A DNA stretch of 64,000 nucleotides from Leifsonia xyli (lineage in GTDB: Bacteria; Actinomycetota; Actinomycetes; Actinomycetales; Microbacteriaceae). A program made the position numbers and the translations under genes. The notes under the pieces were generated by a model. That model was not told where the DNA came from and did no database searches. It saw nothing but the letters and a program-made list of their open reading frames with translations. The stretch's first letter is position 1. Every line of letters begins with the position of its first letter. The stretch covers positions 1,860,001 through 1,924,000 of the forward strand of contig CP014761.1 of the NCBI GenBank assembly GCA_001647635.1, written 5' to 3'. This document shows, in pieces, positions 36,617-46,789 of this stretch.

Positions 36617-37996
36617 TCAGGCCGAGACGAGCTCCTCCTTCTCGGAGAAGTCCATGGTCGGCGGCCTGCGGCGGAAGCCCCGGGTGAGGACGGCGAGGTA
36701 GATGACGCCCACCAGCATCCACGAGAGTCCGACGATGAACGTTGTGAGAGTGAGCGAGGTCCACAGCCAGACGGTCAGCACGAAGCCGATCGCGGGCAGC
36801 ACGCCGTAACGGAACCACTCCCCGGCGGTCGGCCGCTCACGGCCGCCCTTCGGGAAGAGGTGGTGCCGGATGACGGACAGGTTCACCATCGAGAACGCCG
36901 CCAGCGCGCCGAACGAGATCATCGTCGCCGCCTGTTCGAGCGTCAGCACGAGGGCGAGCAGCGAGACCACCGAGACGGCCGCCGCGGCGACCCAGGGGGT
37001 GCGGAAGCGCGGGTGCAGCGTGGCGAAGATCCGCGGCAGCACGCCATCGCGGCCCATCGAGTAGATGATGCGGGACACGCTCACCTGGGTCGTCATCCCC
37101 GACCCGAAGGCGCCGACGACGTAGATCGCGACGAAGAACGAGGTCAGGAACGTGCCGCCCACCTTGGCCATGAGCTCGACGCCGGCGGAGTCGAGGTTCG
37201 CGAACTCCTTCCACGACGGGTAGACGAGGGCGCCGAGCCACGACACCACGATGAAGATGGCGCCGCCGATCAGCGTCGTGAGCACGATGGCGCGCGGGAT
37301 GTCGCGCTTGGGGTTCTTCGCCTCCTCCGACAGCGTCGACACGGCGTCGAAGCCGAGGAACGACAGCGCGAGAACCGCGGCGCCCGCGAAGATCGGTCCG
37401 AGACCGCCGGGGCCCGGCAGGAACGGCTCGATAAGACTCGGGGTCTCCGACGACGGGTTGGTGACGAGCTCCTTGATGGCCAGCACCGCGAACACCACGA
37501 CCAAGAGGACCGACAGCGCCACGATCGCGATGTTCAGCTTGTTGACGAGCGTGATGCCGAGGACGTTGAACACCAGCACGAGCAGCAGCGACGCCAGCGC
37601 GAACACCCAGCCCGGCACATCCGGGAACTGCGTGTTGAGGTAGATGCCGATCAGCAGGAAGTTGATCATCGGCAGGAACAGGTAGTCGAGCATCAGCGTC
37701 CACCCGGTGAGGAACCCGATGTGGCCGCCGAACGTCTGCTGCGTGTACGTGTACGCCGATCCGGACACCGGGAACGCGCGCGCCATCGCGCCGTAGCTCA
37801 GCGCCGTGAACAGCATCGCGACGAGCGCGACGACGTAGGCGGACGGGAGGTGGTTGTCGGTCGTCTCGGTGACGATGCCGTAGGTCGTGAAGACGGTCAC
37901 CGGCGCGAGGTAGGTGAGGCCGAAGAGGATGAGGGCGGTCGGGCCGAGCGCCCTCTTGAGCCGCGGCTGGGTGGGCGGCAGGTCGGTGGTGGTCAT
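36617..37996 (-). CDS. APC family permease, linked to amidohydrolase
   Basis: A 459-residue transporter with about 12 helices. 'LILFGLTYLAPVTVFTTYGIV' is helix 1, and 'GFDAVSTLSEEAKNPKRDIPRAI' is the conserved helix 6-7 loop. It resembles the putrescine/amino acid transporters (PuuP-like) of the APC family. Start ATG 37996, with AGAGAGG about a dozen bases before. It lies 53 bases after the amidohydrolase gene on the same strand, so uptake and hydrolysis of one compound are probably coupled, under the TetR regulator. Confidence 0.85.
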   Translation of the reverse strand: MTTTDLPPTQPRLKRALGPTALILFGLTYLAPVTVFTTYGIVTETTDNHLPSAYVVALVAMLFTALSYGAMARAFPVSGSAYTYTQQTFGGHIGFLTGWTLMLDYLFLPMINFLLIGIYLNTQFPDVPGWVFALASLLLVLVFNVLGITLVNKLNIAIVALSVLLVVVFAVLAIKELVTNPSSETPSLIEPFLPGPGGLGPIFAGAAVLALSFLGFDAVSTLSEEAKNPKRDIPRAIVLTTLIGGAIFIVVSWLGALVYPSWKEFANLDSAGVELMAKVGGTFLTSFFVAIYVVGAFGSGMTTQVSVSRIIYSMGRDGVLPRIFATLHPRFRTPWVAAAAVSVVSLLALVLTLEQAATMISFGALAAFSMVNLSVIRHHLFPKGGRERPTAGEWFRYGVLPAIGFVLTVWLWTSLTLTTFIVGLSWMLVGVIYLAVLTRGFRRRPPTMDFSEKEELVSA

Positions 37997-38049
37997 GGGG
38001 GTGGTGCTGCCTCTCTCTCGAGTGGTGCAGGGGGCGTTGTGGGGGTGTA

Positions 38050-39672
38050 TCAGCTCCGTACGGTGGCCGCGCGGCGGGCGCCGGCGACCCAGGTTCCGAG
38101 CACGCGAACGGATCGCAGGTCGTGCGGGTCCACGTGACGCGGGTCGGTGTCGAGCCAGACCAGGTCCGGGGACGATCCCGGACGCAGTTCGCCGCGGGCG
38201 GTGCGGGCGAAGGCCTGGTAGGCGACGCCGGAGGAGTAGGCCTCCAGCGCGTCGGTGAGCGGGATGCGCTCGGCGGGGGTCCATCCGGCCTCGGGTTCGC
38301 GCGCGTCGGTCTGACGCGTGACGGCCGTCGCGACGCCCGGGCGCCAGTCGGCGCTGCTGACGGGCCAGTCGCTCCCGAAGGAGACGCTCGCCGACTCGAG
38401 CAGGGTGCGGATGGGGTACTGCAGTCGTTCGCGCTCGGATCCGAGCCGCGGGATGGTCAGGTCGAGCATCATCGGGTCGAGCTGCGCCCAGAGGGGCTCA
38501 AAGTTCGCGATGACGCCGAGGCGCTCGAAGCGGGGGAGGTCGACGGGGTCGACGACCTGCACGTGGGCGATGACCGGCCGGCGGTCGCGGGCGCCGTTGA
38601 CGCGCTCCGCCTCCTCGAACACGTCGAGCGCGGTGCGTGCGGCGGCGTCGCCGATGGCGTGCAGGTGCAGCTGGAAGCCGAGCTTGTCGAAGGTGACGGC
38701 CGCGGCGGCGAGCTCGCGGGCCTCCCAGTTGGGGAGCCCGCGGTCGCCGGGGGTGTCGGTGTAGTCGGCGAGCATGGCGGCGGTGTGGTTCTCGATCACG
38801 CCGTCGACGAAGACCTTGACGGTGGACGCGGTGAGCAGCGGATCGCCGAGCTCCTCGACACGGCGGCGCGACTCCACGAAGGCGGGCACCTGGTCGCGCC
38901 AGGTGACCGGGTCGGCGCGCAGGGCCAGGTTGACGCGGGTGGACAGGACGCCGCGGACGGAGGCGTCCAAGTACGCCTCCACCTCGGCGGGTTCGACCCA
39001 GGCGTCCTGCACCCAGGCGATCCCGAGCTCGGCGTACTCGGCGGTCGCGAGCCGCAGCGCCTCGACCCGCTCCTCGTGCGTGCGGCCGGGCTCGACCGGG
39101 CTCAGCAGGTCGACCGCCCCCGGCTCCTGCAGGATGCCGAGCGGTGCGCCGTCTTCGCGACGAGGGATGCGGCCCAGCGCCGGCTCCGGCGTGCTCGCGT
39201 CGATCCCGGCGCGGCGGAGCGCCTCGGAGTTGCACCAGACCGTGTGGTAGTCCCACGCCCGCAACACGACCGGCCGGTCGGGCACGGCGTCGTCCAGCCA
39301 GCGCGCGTCGAACATCCCCTCGGGGGCGAGGGTCGCGTCGTAGCTGCCGCCGTAGATCCACTCCTGCTCGGGATGGGTGTCCGCCCACTCCTTCACGCAC
39401 GCGACGATCTCGGCGACGGAGGTGCAGGCGCGCACCTGCGGGCCGAGCTTCTCGAGGCCGCCCTGCACGGGATGGGCGTGGCCGTCGCCGAAGGCCGGGG
39501 CCAGCACGCCGCCGAGCAGGTCGACCGTCTCCTCCGCCTCGCCGCGAAGCGCCAGCGCCTCGGCGTCGATGGCGACCACGCGGCCATCCGCGACCGCCGC
39601 CGCGGTGTGCTCGGCCGCGTCGCCTCGGTAGCTCGCGAGGATCGTGCCGTTGGTGAAGACGGTCGTGGTCAT
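38050..39672 (-). CDS. Amidohydrolase family protein (YtcJ-like)
   Basis: A 540-residue metal-dependent hydrolase. The first metal motif is GDGHAHP (residues 62-68), more His ligands lie in LHLHAIGDAA (about 322) and IAHVQVVD (about 349), and the last metal Asp is in FGSDWPVSSAD (about 438). This is the layout of the amidohydrolase-3/YtcJ group, which removes formyl or amide groups from small molecules; the substrate is unknown. It starts the operon with the APC permease and is divergent from the TetR gene, with a palindromic operator between. Confidence 0.87.
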   Translation of the reverse strand: MTTTVFTNGTILASYRGDAAEHTAAAVADGRVVAIDAEALALRGEAEETVDLLGGVLAPAFGDGHAHPVQGGLEKLGPQVRACTSVAEIVACVKEWADTHPEQEWIYGGSYDATLAPEGMFDARWLDDAVPDRPVVLRAWDYHTVWCNSEALRRAGIDASTPEPALGRIPRREDGAPLGILQEPGAVDLLSPVEPGRTHEERVEALRLATAEYAELGIAWVQDAWVEPAEVEAYLDASVRGVLSTRVNLALRADPVTWRDQVPAFVESRRRVEELGDPLLTASTVKVFVDGVIENHTAAMLADYTDTPGDRGLPNWEARELAAAAVTFDKLGFQLHLHAIGDAAARTALDVFEEAERVNGARDRRPVIAHVQVVDPVDLPRFERLGVIANFEPLWAQLDPMMLDLTIPRLGSERERLQYPIRTLLESASVSFGSDWPVSSADWRPGVATAVTRQTDAREPEAGWTPAERIPLTDALEAYSSGVAYQAFARTARGELRPGSSPDLVWLDTDPRHVDPHDLRSVRVLGTWVAGARRAATVRS

Positions 39673-39700
39673 GCGGCCTTCCTATCCTGAATTGTTTCCG

Positions 39701-39723
39701 ATAAATGAACGACGTTCTTTTAT
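39701..39723. promoter_or_regulatory. Putative TetR operator
   Basis: Half-sites ATAAATGAACG and CGTTCTTTTAT around a central A form a 23-base near-perfect palindrome with one mismatched pair. It sits 29 bases upstream of the amidohydrolase start and 43 bases before the TetR gene, so it can control both divergent units. Confidence 0.75.
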
Positions 39724-39765
39724 TTCGTCAGATACTAGGGTGTGATCGAGCCGGAGGGGAAGAGC

Positions 39766-40446
39766 ATGGCCGAGATCGATCGCCCGGCGCGTCGGGCGGG
39801 GCGCCCGCGAACCACGGTCCTCACCCGCGACCTCATCGCGCACGCGGCTCTGGGCCTGCTCGACGAGTCCGGCGCCGACGGCTTCACCATGGCGCGGCTG
39901 GCTCAGGCGCTCCGGGTGCGGCCCAGCGCCCTCTACAACCACGTGGAGGGCAAGGAGGACGTCATCGCGGCCGTGCGGGAGCTCGTCTCCGACCGCATCG
40001 ACGTGAGCGCGTTCCAGACCGAGCCGTGGGATACGGCGATGTTCGTCTGGGCGCGGTCGTACCGCGTGGCCTTCGCCGCGCATCCGCCGACGATCGCGCT
40101 GCTGGCGACCCTGCCGCTCACCGGCGCGCTGCGCACCATGCGGATGTACGAGGTGGTCGTCGCGGCAATGGTGCGCGCGGGCTGGCCGGAAGGCGACGTG
40201 CTGCCGACGCTCGTCGCGGTCGAGTCGTTCGTGCTCGGATCGGCGCTCGACGCGATCGCGCCCGCCGACATGTTCGACCCGAGCGGGGTGGAGGAGGAGG
40301 TTCCGGCCTTCGCGTCGGCGTACGGTGCCCGCTCGGCGGCACTCGGCGAGGTGGCCCCGGCGGACGCGGCCTTCGAGACCGGCCTGCAGGCGATGCTGGA
40401 CGGGCTGCGCGCCCGGTTCGCCCGCCTGACGGCGGCAGCGGGCTAG
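39766..40446 (+). CDS. TetR family transcriptional regulator
   Basis: A 226-residue repressor. The DNA-binding domain is residues about 18-66 (LTRDLIAHAALGLLDESGADGFTMARLAQALRVRPSALYNHVEGKEDV), which follows the TetR pattern with a Tyr-Asn-His in helix 3. The C-terminal domain is helical and ligand-binding. ATG 39766 has GGAGGGG seven bases before; GTG 39742 is possible. It probably represses the divergent amidohydrolase-permease operon through the palindrome between them. The last four bases overlap the end of the convergent acidic protein gene. Confidence 0.9.
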   Translation: MAEIDRPARRAGRPRTTVLTRDLIAHAALGLLDESGADGFTMARLAQALRVRPSALYNHVEGKEDVIAAVRELVSDRIDVSAFQTEPWDTAMFVWARSYRVAFAAHPPTIALLATLPLTGALRTMRMYEVVVAAMVRAGWPEGDVLPTLVAVESFVLGSALDAIAPADMFDPSGVEEEVPAFASAYGARSAALGEVAPADAAFETGLQAMLDGLRARFARLTAAAG

Positions 40447-40736
40447 CGGTCGGTCCGCTCGTCCTCGGCCGCCTCGCGCTCGTCGGCCTCCTCGGACGCG
40501 TCCTTCAGCTCTTCGGCGAGCGACTCCGGGATGAGGGGATCGCCCTTGTGCGGTGTGCGGAAGGCCGGCTGCCGGTCGCCCGCGCGGACGGGGTCGCCAT
40601 CCTGCGTCGCGCCGGCGGCGTCGTCGCCCTCACCGGGCAGGATGTCGACATCACGGTCGACGTCGCGCTCGCGCGCGTCCGGCTGGTCGCCGGGTTCGGG
40701 GAACGGCAGGAACGGCTCGGTCGTCGACATAGCCAC
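40443..40736 (-). CDS. Small acidic hypothetical protein
   Basis: A 97-residue, strongly acidic protein (Asp/Glu-rich, predicted disordered), with 'TPHKGDPLIPESLAEELKDASEEADEREAAEDERTD' at the end. No family is recognised; Pro-rich acidic proteins of this kind are common in Microbacteriaceae. The start may be ATG 40730 (MSTTEPFLPFP). It lies 19 bases downstream of corA on the same strand and could be co-transcribed with it. Confidence 0.6.
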   Translation of the reverse strand: MAMSTTEPFLPFPEPGDQPDARERDVDRDVDILPGEGDDAAGATQDGDPVRAGDRQPAFRTPHKGDPLIPESLAEELKDASEEADEREAAEDERTDR

Positions 40737-40755
40737 ATGCTACGAGCGACGGGTG

Positions 40756-41724
40756 CTAGATCCACCCCTTCCGCTTGAAGATCAGGTAAAGACCGACCCC
40801 CAGCAGGAGCATCAGCAGGAGTGCGAACGGGTAGCCGAGCGCCCAGTGCAGCTCGGGCATGATGCGGAAGTTCATGCCGTAGATCGTGCCGACCAGGGTC
40901 GGCGTGAACAGGATGGCCGCCCATCCCGAGATCTTCTTCACCTCGTCGTTCTGCTGCTGCCCGACCAGCGTCGTGTGCACCGTCAGCGCGTTCTGCAGGA
41001 TCTGACGGAAGCCGTCCGCGCGCTCCGTGACCCGGATGACGTGGTCCTCGATGTCGCGGAACGCATCCCTCAGCTCCTCGTCCTCCTCCCGCGCCAGCAG
41101 GCCCTCGCGGAGGCTCCGGATGACGTCCCGCAACGGGTCGACGGCGCGCTGGAAGTGCATGACCTCGGTGGACAGCTCGTAGATGCGGCGCGAGACGCCG
41201 CGGTCGCCGGAGAACAGCTGGTCCTCGATCTCGTCGATGTCGTCCTCGAGCCCGGCGATCACCGGGGAGTACTCGTCGACGATCTCGTCGAGGATGCCGT
41301 ACAGCGCCGCGATCGGCCCGTGCGCGAGAAGCGCGGCGTCGCCCTCCAGCCGCCGCCGGACCTTCGCGAGGTCGGGGGTCTCGAATTGGCGGACGGTGAT
41401 CACGAAGTCCTCGCCCAGGAACAGGTGGACCTCGCCGAACTCGACCTTCTCGGTCTCGTCGACGTAGTCGGCCGGACGCAGGACGACGAACAGCATGGAG
41501 CCGTACTTCTCGATCTTCGAGCGCTGGTGGCCGGCCAGGGCGTCCTCGACGGCGAGCGCGGGGAGGTCGAACTCCTTCGCCACCGCGCCCAGTTCGTCCT
41601 CGGTCGGGCGGTAGAGCCCGATCCACGCGAAGCCACCGCGGTCGCGGACGGTCTCGCAGGTCTCCTCGAGCGACGGAGGCTCGGTGCGGAGCCCATCCAC
41701 GTACACCGCGTTGTCGACGATCAT
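40756..41724 (-). CDS. corA: CorA family magnesium/divalent-cation transporter
   Basis: A 322-residue CorA-type channel. A long cytosolic N-terminal funnel (about 1-255) with coiled-coil helices precedes two C-terminal membrane helices. The signature GMN is in TIYGMNFRIMPEL (about residue 286), at the end of the first helix, followed by an acidic periplasmic loop and a basic tail (IFKRKGWI). It forms a pentameric Mg2+ or Co2+ channel. ATG 41724 is preferred because GGAAAGG lies six bases before; ATG 41730 is in frame. It is divergent from the esterase gene. Confidence 0.9.
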   Translation of the reverse strand: MIVDNAVYVDGLRTEPPSLEETCETVRDRGGFAWIGLYRPTEDELGAVAKEFDLPALAVEDALAGHQRSKIEKYGSMLFVVLRPADYVDETEKVEFGEVHLFLGEDFVITVRQFETPDLAKVRRRLEGDAALLAHGPIAALYGILDEIVDEYSPVIAGLEDDIDEIEDQLFSGDRGVSRRIYELSTEVMHFQRAVDPLRDVIRSLREGLLAREEDEELRDAFRDIEDHVIRVTERADGFRQILQNALTVHTTLVGQQQNDEVKKISGWAAILFTPTLVGTIYGMNFRIMPELHWALGYPFALLLMLLLGVGLYLIFKRKGWI

Positions 41725-41797
41725 CCTCATCCTTTCCGCAGCTAACGTACGCTTTCGTCGCCGGGTTCTCAGTGTCGGCGGCCCTAGACTGACCGGG

Positions 41798-43179
41798 ATG
41801 TCCACCCTGACCTGGCTCGCCGCCGCTCTCGTCGTCGTCGGCGCGTACCCGGCGTACCGTTTCGTGCGCCGGTCGTGGCGTTTCCGTGCCACGTGGACGG
41901 TGATCGCGGTGGTCGGCGGGCAGATACTCGGGCTCGTCCTCGTGATCCTGGGCGTGGCGCTGCTCCCCGCCCCGACCTGGTCGGCATCGGCTGGTTCGTG
42001 ATCCTCCTCGCGGCGACCGTCGTGCCGCTCGCGATGGGCGACGTCGTCCAGTCGGCCCACGGACGCCGGGTGCGCGTCGTCCTCGCCGGCGTCGCCGCGG
42101 CCGTGACGCTCGCCGTCGTCGGCGTCGCAGCGGCCCCCGCGTTCGCCCAGCCGGTGGTGGCCGGACGCGTCATCCCGGTCACCCCGAAGACACTCGCCGA
42201 CGGGTACACGATGCAGGTGAGCATCCCGCCGACGGCGTCCGGCTTCCAGGCGCGCGCGGCGCACCTGTTCGTGCCGCCGGGCTGGCTGCGCGACCCGTCC
42301 GGCACGCGGCCGGTCGTCGAGATGATGATGGGCCAGCCGGGCGCGCCGACCCTCGGCGCGACACTCGATGCGCTGCACAGCCTCGGCGACGACCGGCTCA
42401 ACCAGGCGCCGTTCGTGCTCGTCGTGGATCAGCTCGGTGCTGTGGACAAGAACCCGCCGTGCGCCGACGTGCCCGGCGGCCTGCTGGTCACCTACCTGCA
42501 GAAGGACGTCCCGGCCTGGATCGACGCCAACCTCCCGGCGTCACGCGATCGGACGGAGCGCGTCATCGCCGGCTTCTCGCACGGCGGCGAGTGCGCGGCG
42601 TACCTGGGTGCGAGCTTCCCCGGGACCTGGGGCGCCGTCATCGACATCTCCGGCCCGGACAAGCCCGGGGAGCACCTCCCCGCGCTGACCGCGAAGAAGT
42701 ACTTCGGCGGCAGCCAGACGGCCTACGAGAAGACCTGGCCCGTGAACGTCCTCGACGGCAGCGACTACCCGCAGCCGATGATCGGCATCTTCGTCGCGGG
42801 CGAACTGGACGCGCACTTCCGCCCGCAGGTCGAGGCGACGGCCACCGCGGCGGAGAACGCCGGCTGGAAGGTCACGTACTGGGCCGTCCCCGACGCGCAG
42901 CACTCGCAGCCGACCCTGACGAAGGGTCTGGCCACCGGCTACAACCAGCTCATCGGCTCGTGGCTGAAGACGGGCGCGACGAGCGCGGGCGAGCGGTTCC
43001 TGTGCGCCGCCGACCAGACGTCGCGGTCGTGCGGGCTGACGCAGGCGGCCGCGGTCGGCGGGACGGTCGCGATCGTCGACCTGTCCGCGCTCGCGCTGTT
43101 CCTCATCGTGGCGCTGTCGCTGTTCTTCGGGCGCCGCGGCGTCGCGCTGCGCCGGGCCCGCCCGTCCCTCGACGACTGA
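41798..43179 (+). CDS. Membrane-anchored esterase (antigen-85-like alpha/beta hydrolase), interrupted by a 1-nt frameshift
   Basis: About 460 residues after correction. The first part has three hydrophobic segments (WLAAALVVVGAY, TVIAVVGGQILGLVLVILGVALL, and, beyond the break, IGWFVILLAATVVPLAM). A further hydrophobic stretch ends at AAPAFA, then an alpha/beta hydrolase domain follows with the nucleophile elbow GFSHGGECAAY. A C-terminal membrane helix (IVDLSALALFLIVALSLFF) and basic tail end the protein. The joining point is the C run at 41970-41973, where one extra C restores 'LLPAPDLVGIGWF'. It resembles the esterase D/antigen 85 family; the catalytic domain would face outside. Confidence 0.78.
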
Positions 43180-43199
43180 CGGTTCAGGGGCCGGTGACG

Positions 43200-44390
43200 T
43201 CAGGCCGCGGCGATGGCGTCGCGGGAGGCGACGAACGCGTCCACGCAGCGGCGGATCTCCTCCTCGGTGTGCGCCGCCGACAGCTGCACGCGGATGCGCG
43301 CGCGGCCCTTCGGGACCACCGGATACGAGAACGCCGTGACGTACACGCCCTGCCGCTGCATCTCATCCGCGATCCGCGCCGTGAGCGCCGCGTCCCCGAA
43401 CATGACCGGCACGATGGGATGCGCGCCCGGCAGCAGGTCGAAGCCCGCCTCGGTCATCAGCCGGCGGAACAGCTCCGCGTTGGCGACGAGCTGCGCGCGG
43501 AGGTGGTCCGACTGCTCCAGCAGGTCGAGCGCGGCGAGCGTCCCGGCGACGATGGACGGCGCGAGCGTGTTCGAGAACAGGTACGGCCGCGCGCGCTGGC
43601 GCAGCAGGTCCACGATCTCGCGGCGGCTCGACACATAGCCGCCGGAGGCGCCGCCGAGCGCCTTCCCGAACGTGCCCGTGTAGATGTCCACCCGGTCGGC
43701 GACGCCGCAGAACTCGGGCGTGCCGCGACCGTGCTCGCCGACGAAGCCCACCGCGTGCGAGTCGTCCACGAACACGAGGGCGCCGAACTCGTCCGCGAGA
43801 TCGCAGATCTCGGCGAGCGGGGCGATGTAGCCGTCCATCGAGAACACGCCGTCGGTCACGATCAGCGTGAACCGGGCGCCCGCATCCTTCGCCGCCTGCA
43901 GCTGGGCGCGCAGGTCGTCCATGTCACGGTTCCTGTAGCGGAAGCGCTGGGCCTTCGACAGGCGGATGCCGTCGATGATCGACGCGTGGTTCAGCTCGTC
44001 GGAGACGATCGCGTCCTCCGCCGAGAACAGCGTCTCGAACACGCCGCCGTTCGCGTCGAAGCACGACGAGAACAGGATGGTCGCCTCGGTGCCCAGGAAG
44101 CCCGACACCCGCCGCTCCAGCTCGAGGTGCTGCTCCTGCGTCCCGCAGATGAACCGCACCGACGCCATCCCGTAGCCCCAGTCGTCGAGGGCGGACTTCG
44201 CCGCGTCGCGGAGGGCGGGGTGGTCGGCGAGCCCGAGGTAGTTGTTGGCGCAGAAGTTCAGCACCTCCTGCCCGTCGGCCGTGATCAGCGCCGACTGCGG
44301 GCCGTGGATGCTGCGCTCGCGCTTGGTGAGCCCGGCCTCCTCGATCTCCGCCAGCTGACCGGCGATGTGCTCCTTGAAGCTCCCGTACAT
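43200..44390 (-). CDS. kbl: Glycine C-acetyltransferase (2-amino-3-ketobutyrate CoA ligase)
   Basis: A 396-residue PLP enzyme splitting 2-amino-3-ketobutyrate with CoA into glycine and acetyl-CoA. The Schiff-base Lys is in [17 protein letters not shown] (about residue 243), the PLP Asp/His pair in [10 protein letters not shown] (about 208-215), and [12 protein letters not shown] (about 133) is typical of alpha-oxoamine synthases. Adjacent tdh, one base away on the same strand, makes the substrate, so this is the threonine-to-glycine operon. ATG 44390. Confidence 0.94.
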   Translation of the reverse strand: MYGSFKEHIAGQLAEIEEAGLTKRERSIHGPQSALITADGQEVLNFCANNYLGLADHPALRDAAKSALDDWGYGMASVRFICGTQEQHLELERRVSGFLGTEATILFSSCFDANGGVFETLFSAEDAIVSDELNHASIIDGIRLSKAQRFRYRNRDMDDLRAQLQAAKDAGARFTLIVTDGVFSMDGYIAPLAEICDLADEFGALVFVDDSHAVGFVGEHGRGTPEFCGVADRVDIYTGTFGKALGGASGGYVSSRREIVDLLRQRARPYLFSNTLAPSIVAGTLAALDLLEQSDHLRAQLVANAELFRRLMTEAGFDLLPGAHPIVPVMFGDAALTARIADEMQRQGVYVTAFSYPVVPKGRARIRVQLSAAHTEEEIRRCVDAFVASRDAIAAA

Positions 44391-44391
44391 C

Positions 44392-45435
44392 TCAGACCTC
44401 CGTCCAGTCGAGGATGACCTTGCCGCCGCCGGCCGCAGCCGCCGCCGCGAAACCCTTCTCCCAGTCGCGCGCGGCGAACCGGTCGGACACGATCGACGCG
44501 ATCGCGTCGTGCAGCTCGGTCGACGTCTGCAGCATCGCGCCCATCGCGTTCCATGTCTCGAACATCTCGCGGCCGTAGATGCCCTTCAGGGTGAGCATGT
44601 GCGTCACGACGATGCCCCAGTCGACCGCGATCGGCTTCGCCGGGAGGCCGAGCATGGCGATCCGGCCGCCGTGGTTCATGTTCTCGATCATCGAGGGCAG
44701 CGCGGTCGGTGCGCCGCTCATCTCGAAGCCGACGTCGAAGCCCTCGCGCATCCCGAGCGCCTTCTGCGCCTCGTGGATGTCGTGCTTCGACACGTCGACG
44801 GTGAAGTCGGCGCCCATCCCCTTCGCCAGTTCGAGCCGCTGCGCACTGACGTCGGTGCCGACGATGAACCGCGCGCCGACGTGGCGCGCGACCGCGATCG
44901 CCATGAGGCCGATCGGGCCGCATCCCGTGACCAGCACGTCCTCGCCGACGACCGGGAACGCGAGCGCGGTGTGGACGGCGTTGCCCAGCGGGTCGAACAG
45001 CGCGCCGACCTCGGGCTCGATCGCGCTGTGGTGCACCCAGACGTTGGTGGCGGGCAGCACCAGCTGCTCGGCGAAGGCGCCGTCGCGCTGCACGCCGACG
45101 CCTTGGGTGCGGATGCACATCTGGCGGCGTCCGGCGCGGCAGTTGCGGCAGGTGCCGCAGACGATGTGACCCTCGCCCGAGACCTTGTCGCCGACGGCGA
45201 CGTCGCGGACCAGCGGGCCGACCTCGACGACCTCGCCGAAGAACTCGTGGCCGGGGATGAGCGGGGCCTTCACGGCCGACGCCGCCCAGTCGTCCCAGCG
45301 CTGGATGTGCAGGTCGGTGCCGCAGATGCCGGTGCGCAGGACGCGGATCCGGACATCCTCCGGGCCCATCTCGGGCTCGGGCACGTTGACCAGTTCGAGA
45401 CCGGGTGCGGCCTCGCTCTTGAACAGGGCTCTCAT
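44392..45435 (-). CDS. tdh: L-threonine 3-dehydrogenase
   Basis: A 347-residue zinc-dependent dehydrogenase that oxidises threonine to 2-amino-3-ketobutyrate. The catalytic-zinc ligands are Cys in GICGTDLHI (about 38), His/Glu in GHEF (about 63). The structural-zinc cysteines are in [15 protein letters not shown] (93-107), and the NAD loop is [11 protein letters not shown] (about 171). Zn ligands and '[13 protein letters not shown]' fit Tdh more than other ADHs. ATG 45435 has GAGGAAG upstream. First gene of the tdh-kbl operon. Confidence 0.93.
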   Translation of the reverse strand: MRALFKSEAAPGLELVNVPEPEMGPEDVRIRVLRTGICGTDLHIQRWDDWAASAVKAPLIPGHEFFGEVVEVGPLVRDVAVGDKVSGEGHIVCGTCRNCRAGRRQMCIRTQGVGVQRDGAFAEQLVLPATNVWVHHSAIEPEVGALFDPLGNAVHTALAFPVVGEDVLVTGCGPIGLMAIAVARHVGARFIVGTDVSAQRLELAKGMGADFTVDVSKHDIHEAQKALGMREGFDVGFEMSGAPTALPSMIENMNHGGRIAMLGLPAKPIAVDWGIVVTHMLTLKGIYGREMFETWNAMGAMLQTSTELHDAIASIVSDRFAARDWEKGFAAAAAAGGGKVILDWTEV

Positions 45436-45546
45436 CGTCGCTTCCTCGTGGGAGTCGGTGTGCTTCATCGCGCGGCCGCCACGTCTTGTGGACGAGGATG
45501 CGGCCGACATAGAGCCTACCTGCGCGTCGGTCGCTAGAGTGCGGCT

Positions 45547-46287
45547 ATGAAGCGCGCGCTGATCGTGATCGACCTGCAGAACGAGTACGTCACCGGCAAC
45601 CTGAAGATCTGCTTCCCGGACCTGATGACGTCCATTCCGAACATCGAGGTGGCGTGGGACGCCGCCGACGACCACGGCGTGGCGGTGGTGGTGGTGCAGC
45701 ACCTGGAGGACGAGGGCGCGCCGGTGTTCGCCCGCGGCTCGGAGGGAGCGGCCCTCCACGAGTCGATCGCCGACCGGACCCCCGCGCACGTCATCACGAA
45801 GGGCAGCGTCTCCGCCTTCCCCGGCACCGACCTCGAGCAGTGGTTGCGCGCGAACGACGTGGACACCGTGACCATCGCGGGCTACATGACACAGCACTGC
45901 TGCGCGGGCACGGCCCGGGATGCGGCCGAGCTCGGCTTCACCGTCGAATTCCTGTCGGACGCGACCGGGACCCTGGACCTCGTCAACGAGGCCGGCGCGA
46001 TCTCGGCGGACGCCCTCCACCGGTCGGTGCTCGTGACGATGCAGTCCGAGTTCGCGGCCGTCGCGACCACCGAGGAGTGGACGCTCGCGGTCGAGACCGG
46101 CGACACGCTCCCGGTGTCGAACCTGTGGGACAGCACCGGCCACTCCCGGCTGCCGGAGAAGCACGCGGAGCTGCACAAGCTGATGCGCGAGGTGCGGGCC
46201 GGCATCGACCGAGACATCGCGGCCGAGGAGGCCAACAACATCGAGAACACCCTCTACGTAGGCCAGGGCGTCTCGTCACACCTCTGA
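45547..46287 (+). CDS. Isochorismatase-like cysteine hydrolase
   Basis: A 246-residue cysteine hydrolase with the family triad D9 (VIDLQNEY), K85 (ITKGSVS) and C118 ([13 protein letters not shown]). Members hydrolyse amides or vinyl ethers such as nicotinamide, N-carbamoyl compounds or isochorismate; the substrate is not clear here. It is about 60 residues longer at the C-terminus than typical isochorismatases (about 180 aa), with a long helical end ([23 protein letters not shown]). It is divergent from tdh. Confidence 0.85.
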   Translation: MKRALIVIDLQNEYVTGNLKICFPDLMTSIPNIEVAWDAADDHGVAVVVVQHLEDEGAPVFARGSEGAALHESIADRTPAHVITKGSVSAFPGTDLEQWLRANDVDTVTIAGYMTQHCCAGTARDAAELGFTVEFLSDATGTLDLVNEAGAISADALHRSVLVTMQSEFAAVATTEEWTLAVETGDTLPVSNLWDSTGHSRLPEKHAELHKLMREVRAGIDRDIAAEEANNIENTLYVGQGVSSHL

Positions 46288-46297
46288 TCCACCACGT

Positions 46298-46353
46298 GAA
46301 GGGCAGGTAGTTGCGGTCGACACGCCGTGTCGGAGCGCAACTACCTGCCCTTC
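46298..46353. terminator. Two-tier hairpin between convergent genes (repeat family)
   Basis: An 18-base perfect outer stem encloses a second hairpin, CGACAC-GCC-GTGTCG (46318-46332). It lies between the isochorismatase-like gene and hspR, both ending here. The inner part carries the CGACACGCCGT core also seen at 23148 and near 28880. Confidence 0.75.
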
Positions 46354-46373
46354 GCGTATGTGGGGGTGCCGGG

Positions 46374-46787
46374 CTAGCGGTCGAGGGGGCGCCAGACGAC
46401 GAGGGAGGTGCTGCGACGCGTGCGAGTGCCGGCGCGCATCGGCACGACCTCGCCCTCGGAGCCGGCGGCGAAGACGCGGCGGCCCGGCCGGTTGAGGAGC
46501 TCGTCGGCCAGTGCGGTCTCCAGCTCGCGGACGCGGCCGCGCAGCTCGCCGACCTGGTCCTCCAGCTCGATGATGCGGCGGATGCCCTCGAGGCTGACGC
46601 CCTCGGAGCCGAGGCGCGCGATCTCCTGCAGCTTCGCGATGTCGCGCATCGAGTAGCGGCGCGACTTGCCGGCGGTCCGGCTGGGGCTGACGAGTCCGAG
46701 CCGGTCGTACTGGCGGAGCGTCTGCGGGTGCATGCCCGCGAGCTCCGCCGCGATCGAGATCACGAAGACCTGGCTGTTCTCGTCCAT
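46374..46787 (-). CDS. hspR: Heat-shock repressor HspR (MerR family)
   Basis: A 137-residue MerR-type repressor. The winged helix (FVISIAAELAGMHPQTLRQYDRLGLVSPSR, residues 8-37) is close to HspR of Streptomyces and mycobacteria. A dimerising coiled coil follows (ELEDQVGELRGRVRELETALADEL, about 72-95), then a basic tail. HspR with DnaK as co-repressor binds HAIR boxes; three are in this window (33219, 50450, 50514). It is the last gene of the dnaK operon, two bases after dnaJ, giving autorepression. Confidence 0.93.
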   Translation of the reverse strand: MDENSQVFVISIAAELAGMHPQTLRQYDRLGLVSPSRTAGKSRRYSMRDIAKLQEIARLGSEGVSLEGIRRIIELEDQVGELRGRVRELETALADELLNRPGRRVFAAGSEGEVVPMRAGTRTRRSTSLVVWRPLDR

Positions 46788-46789
46788 CG

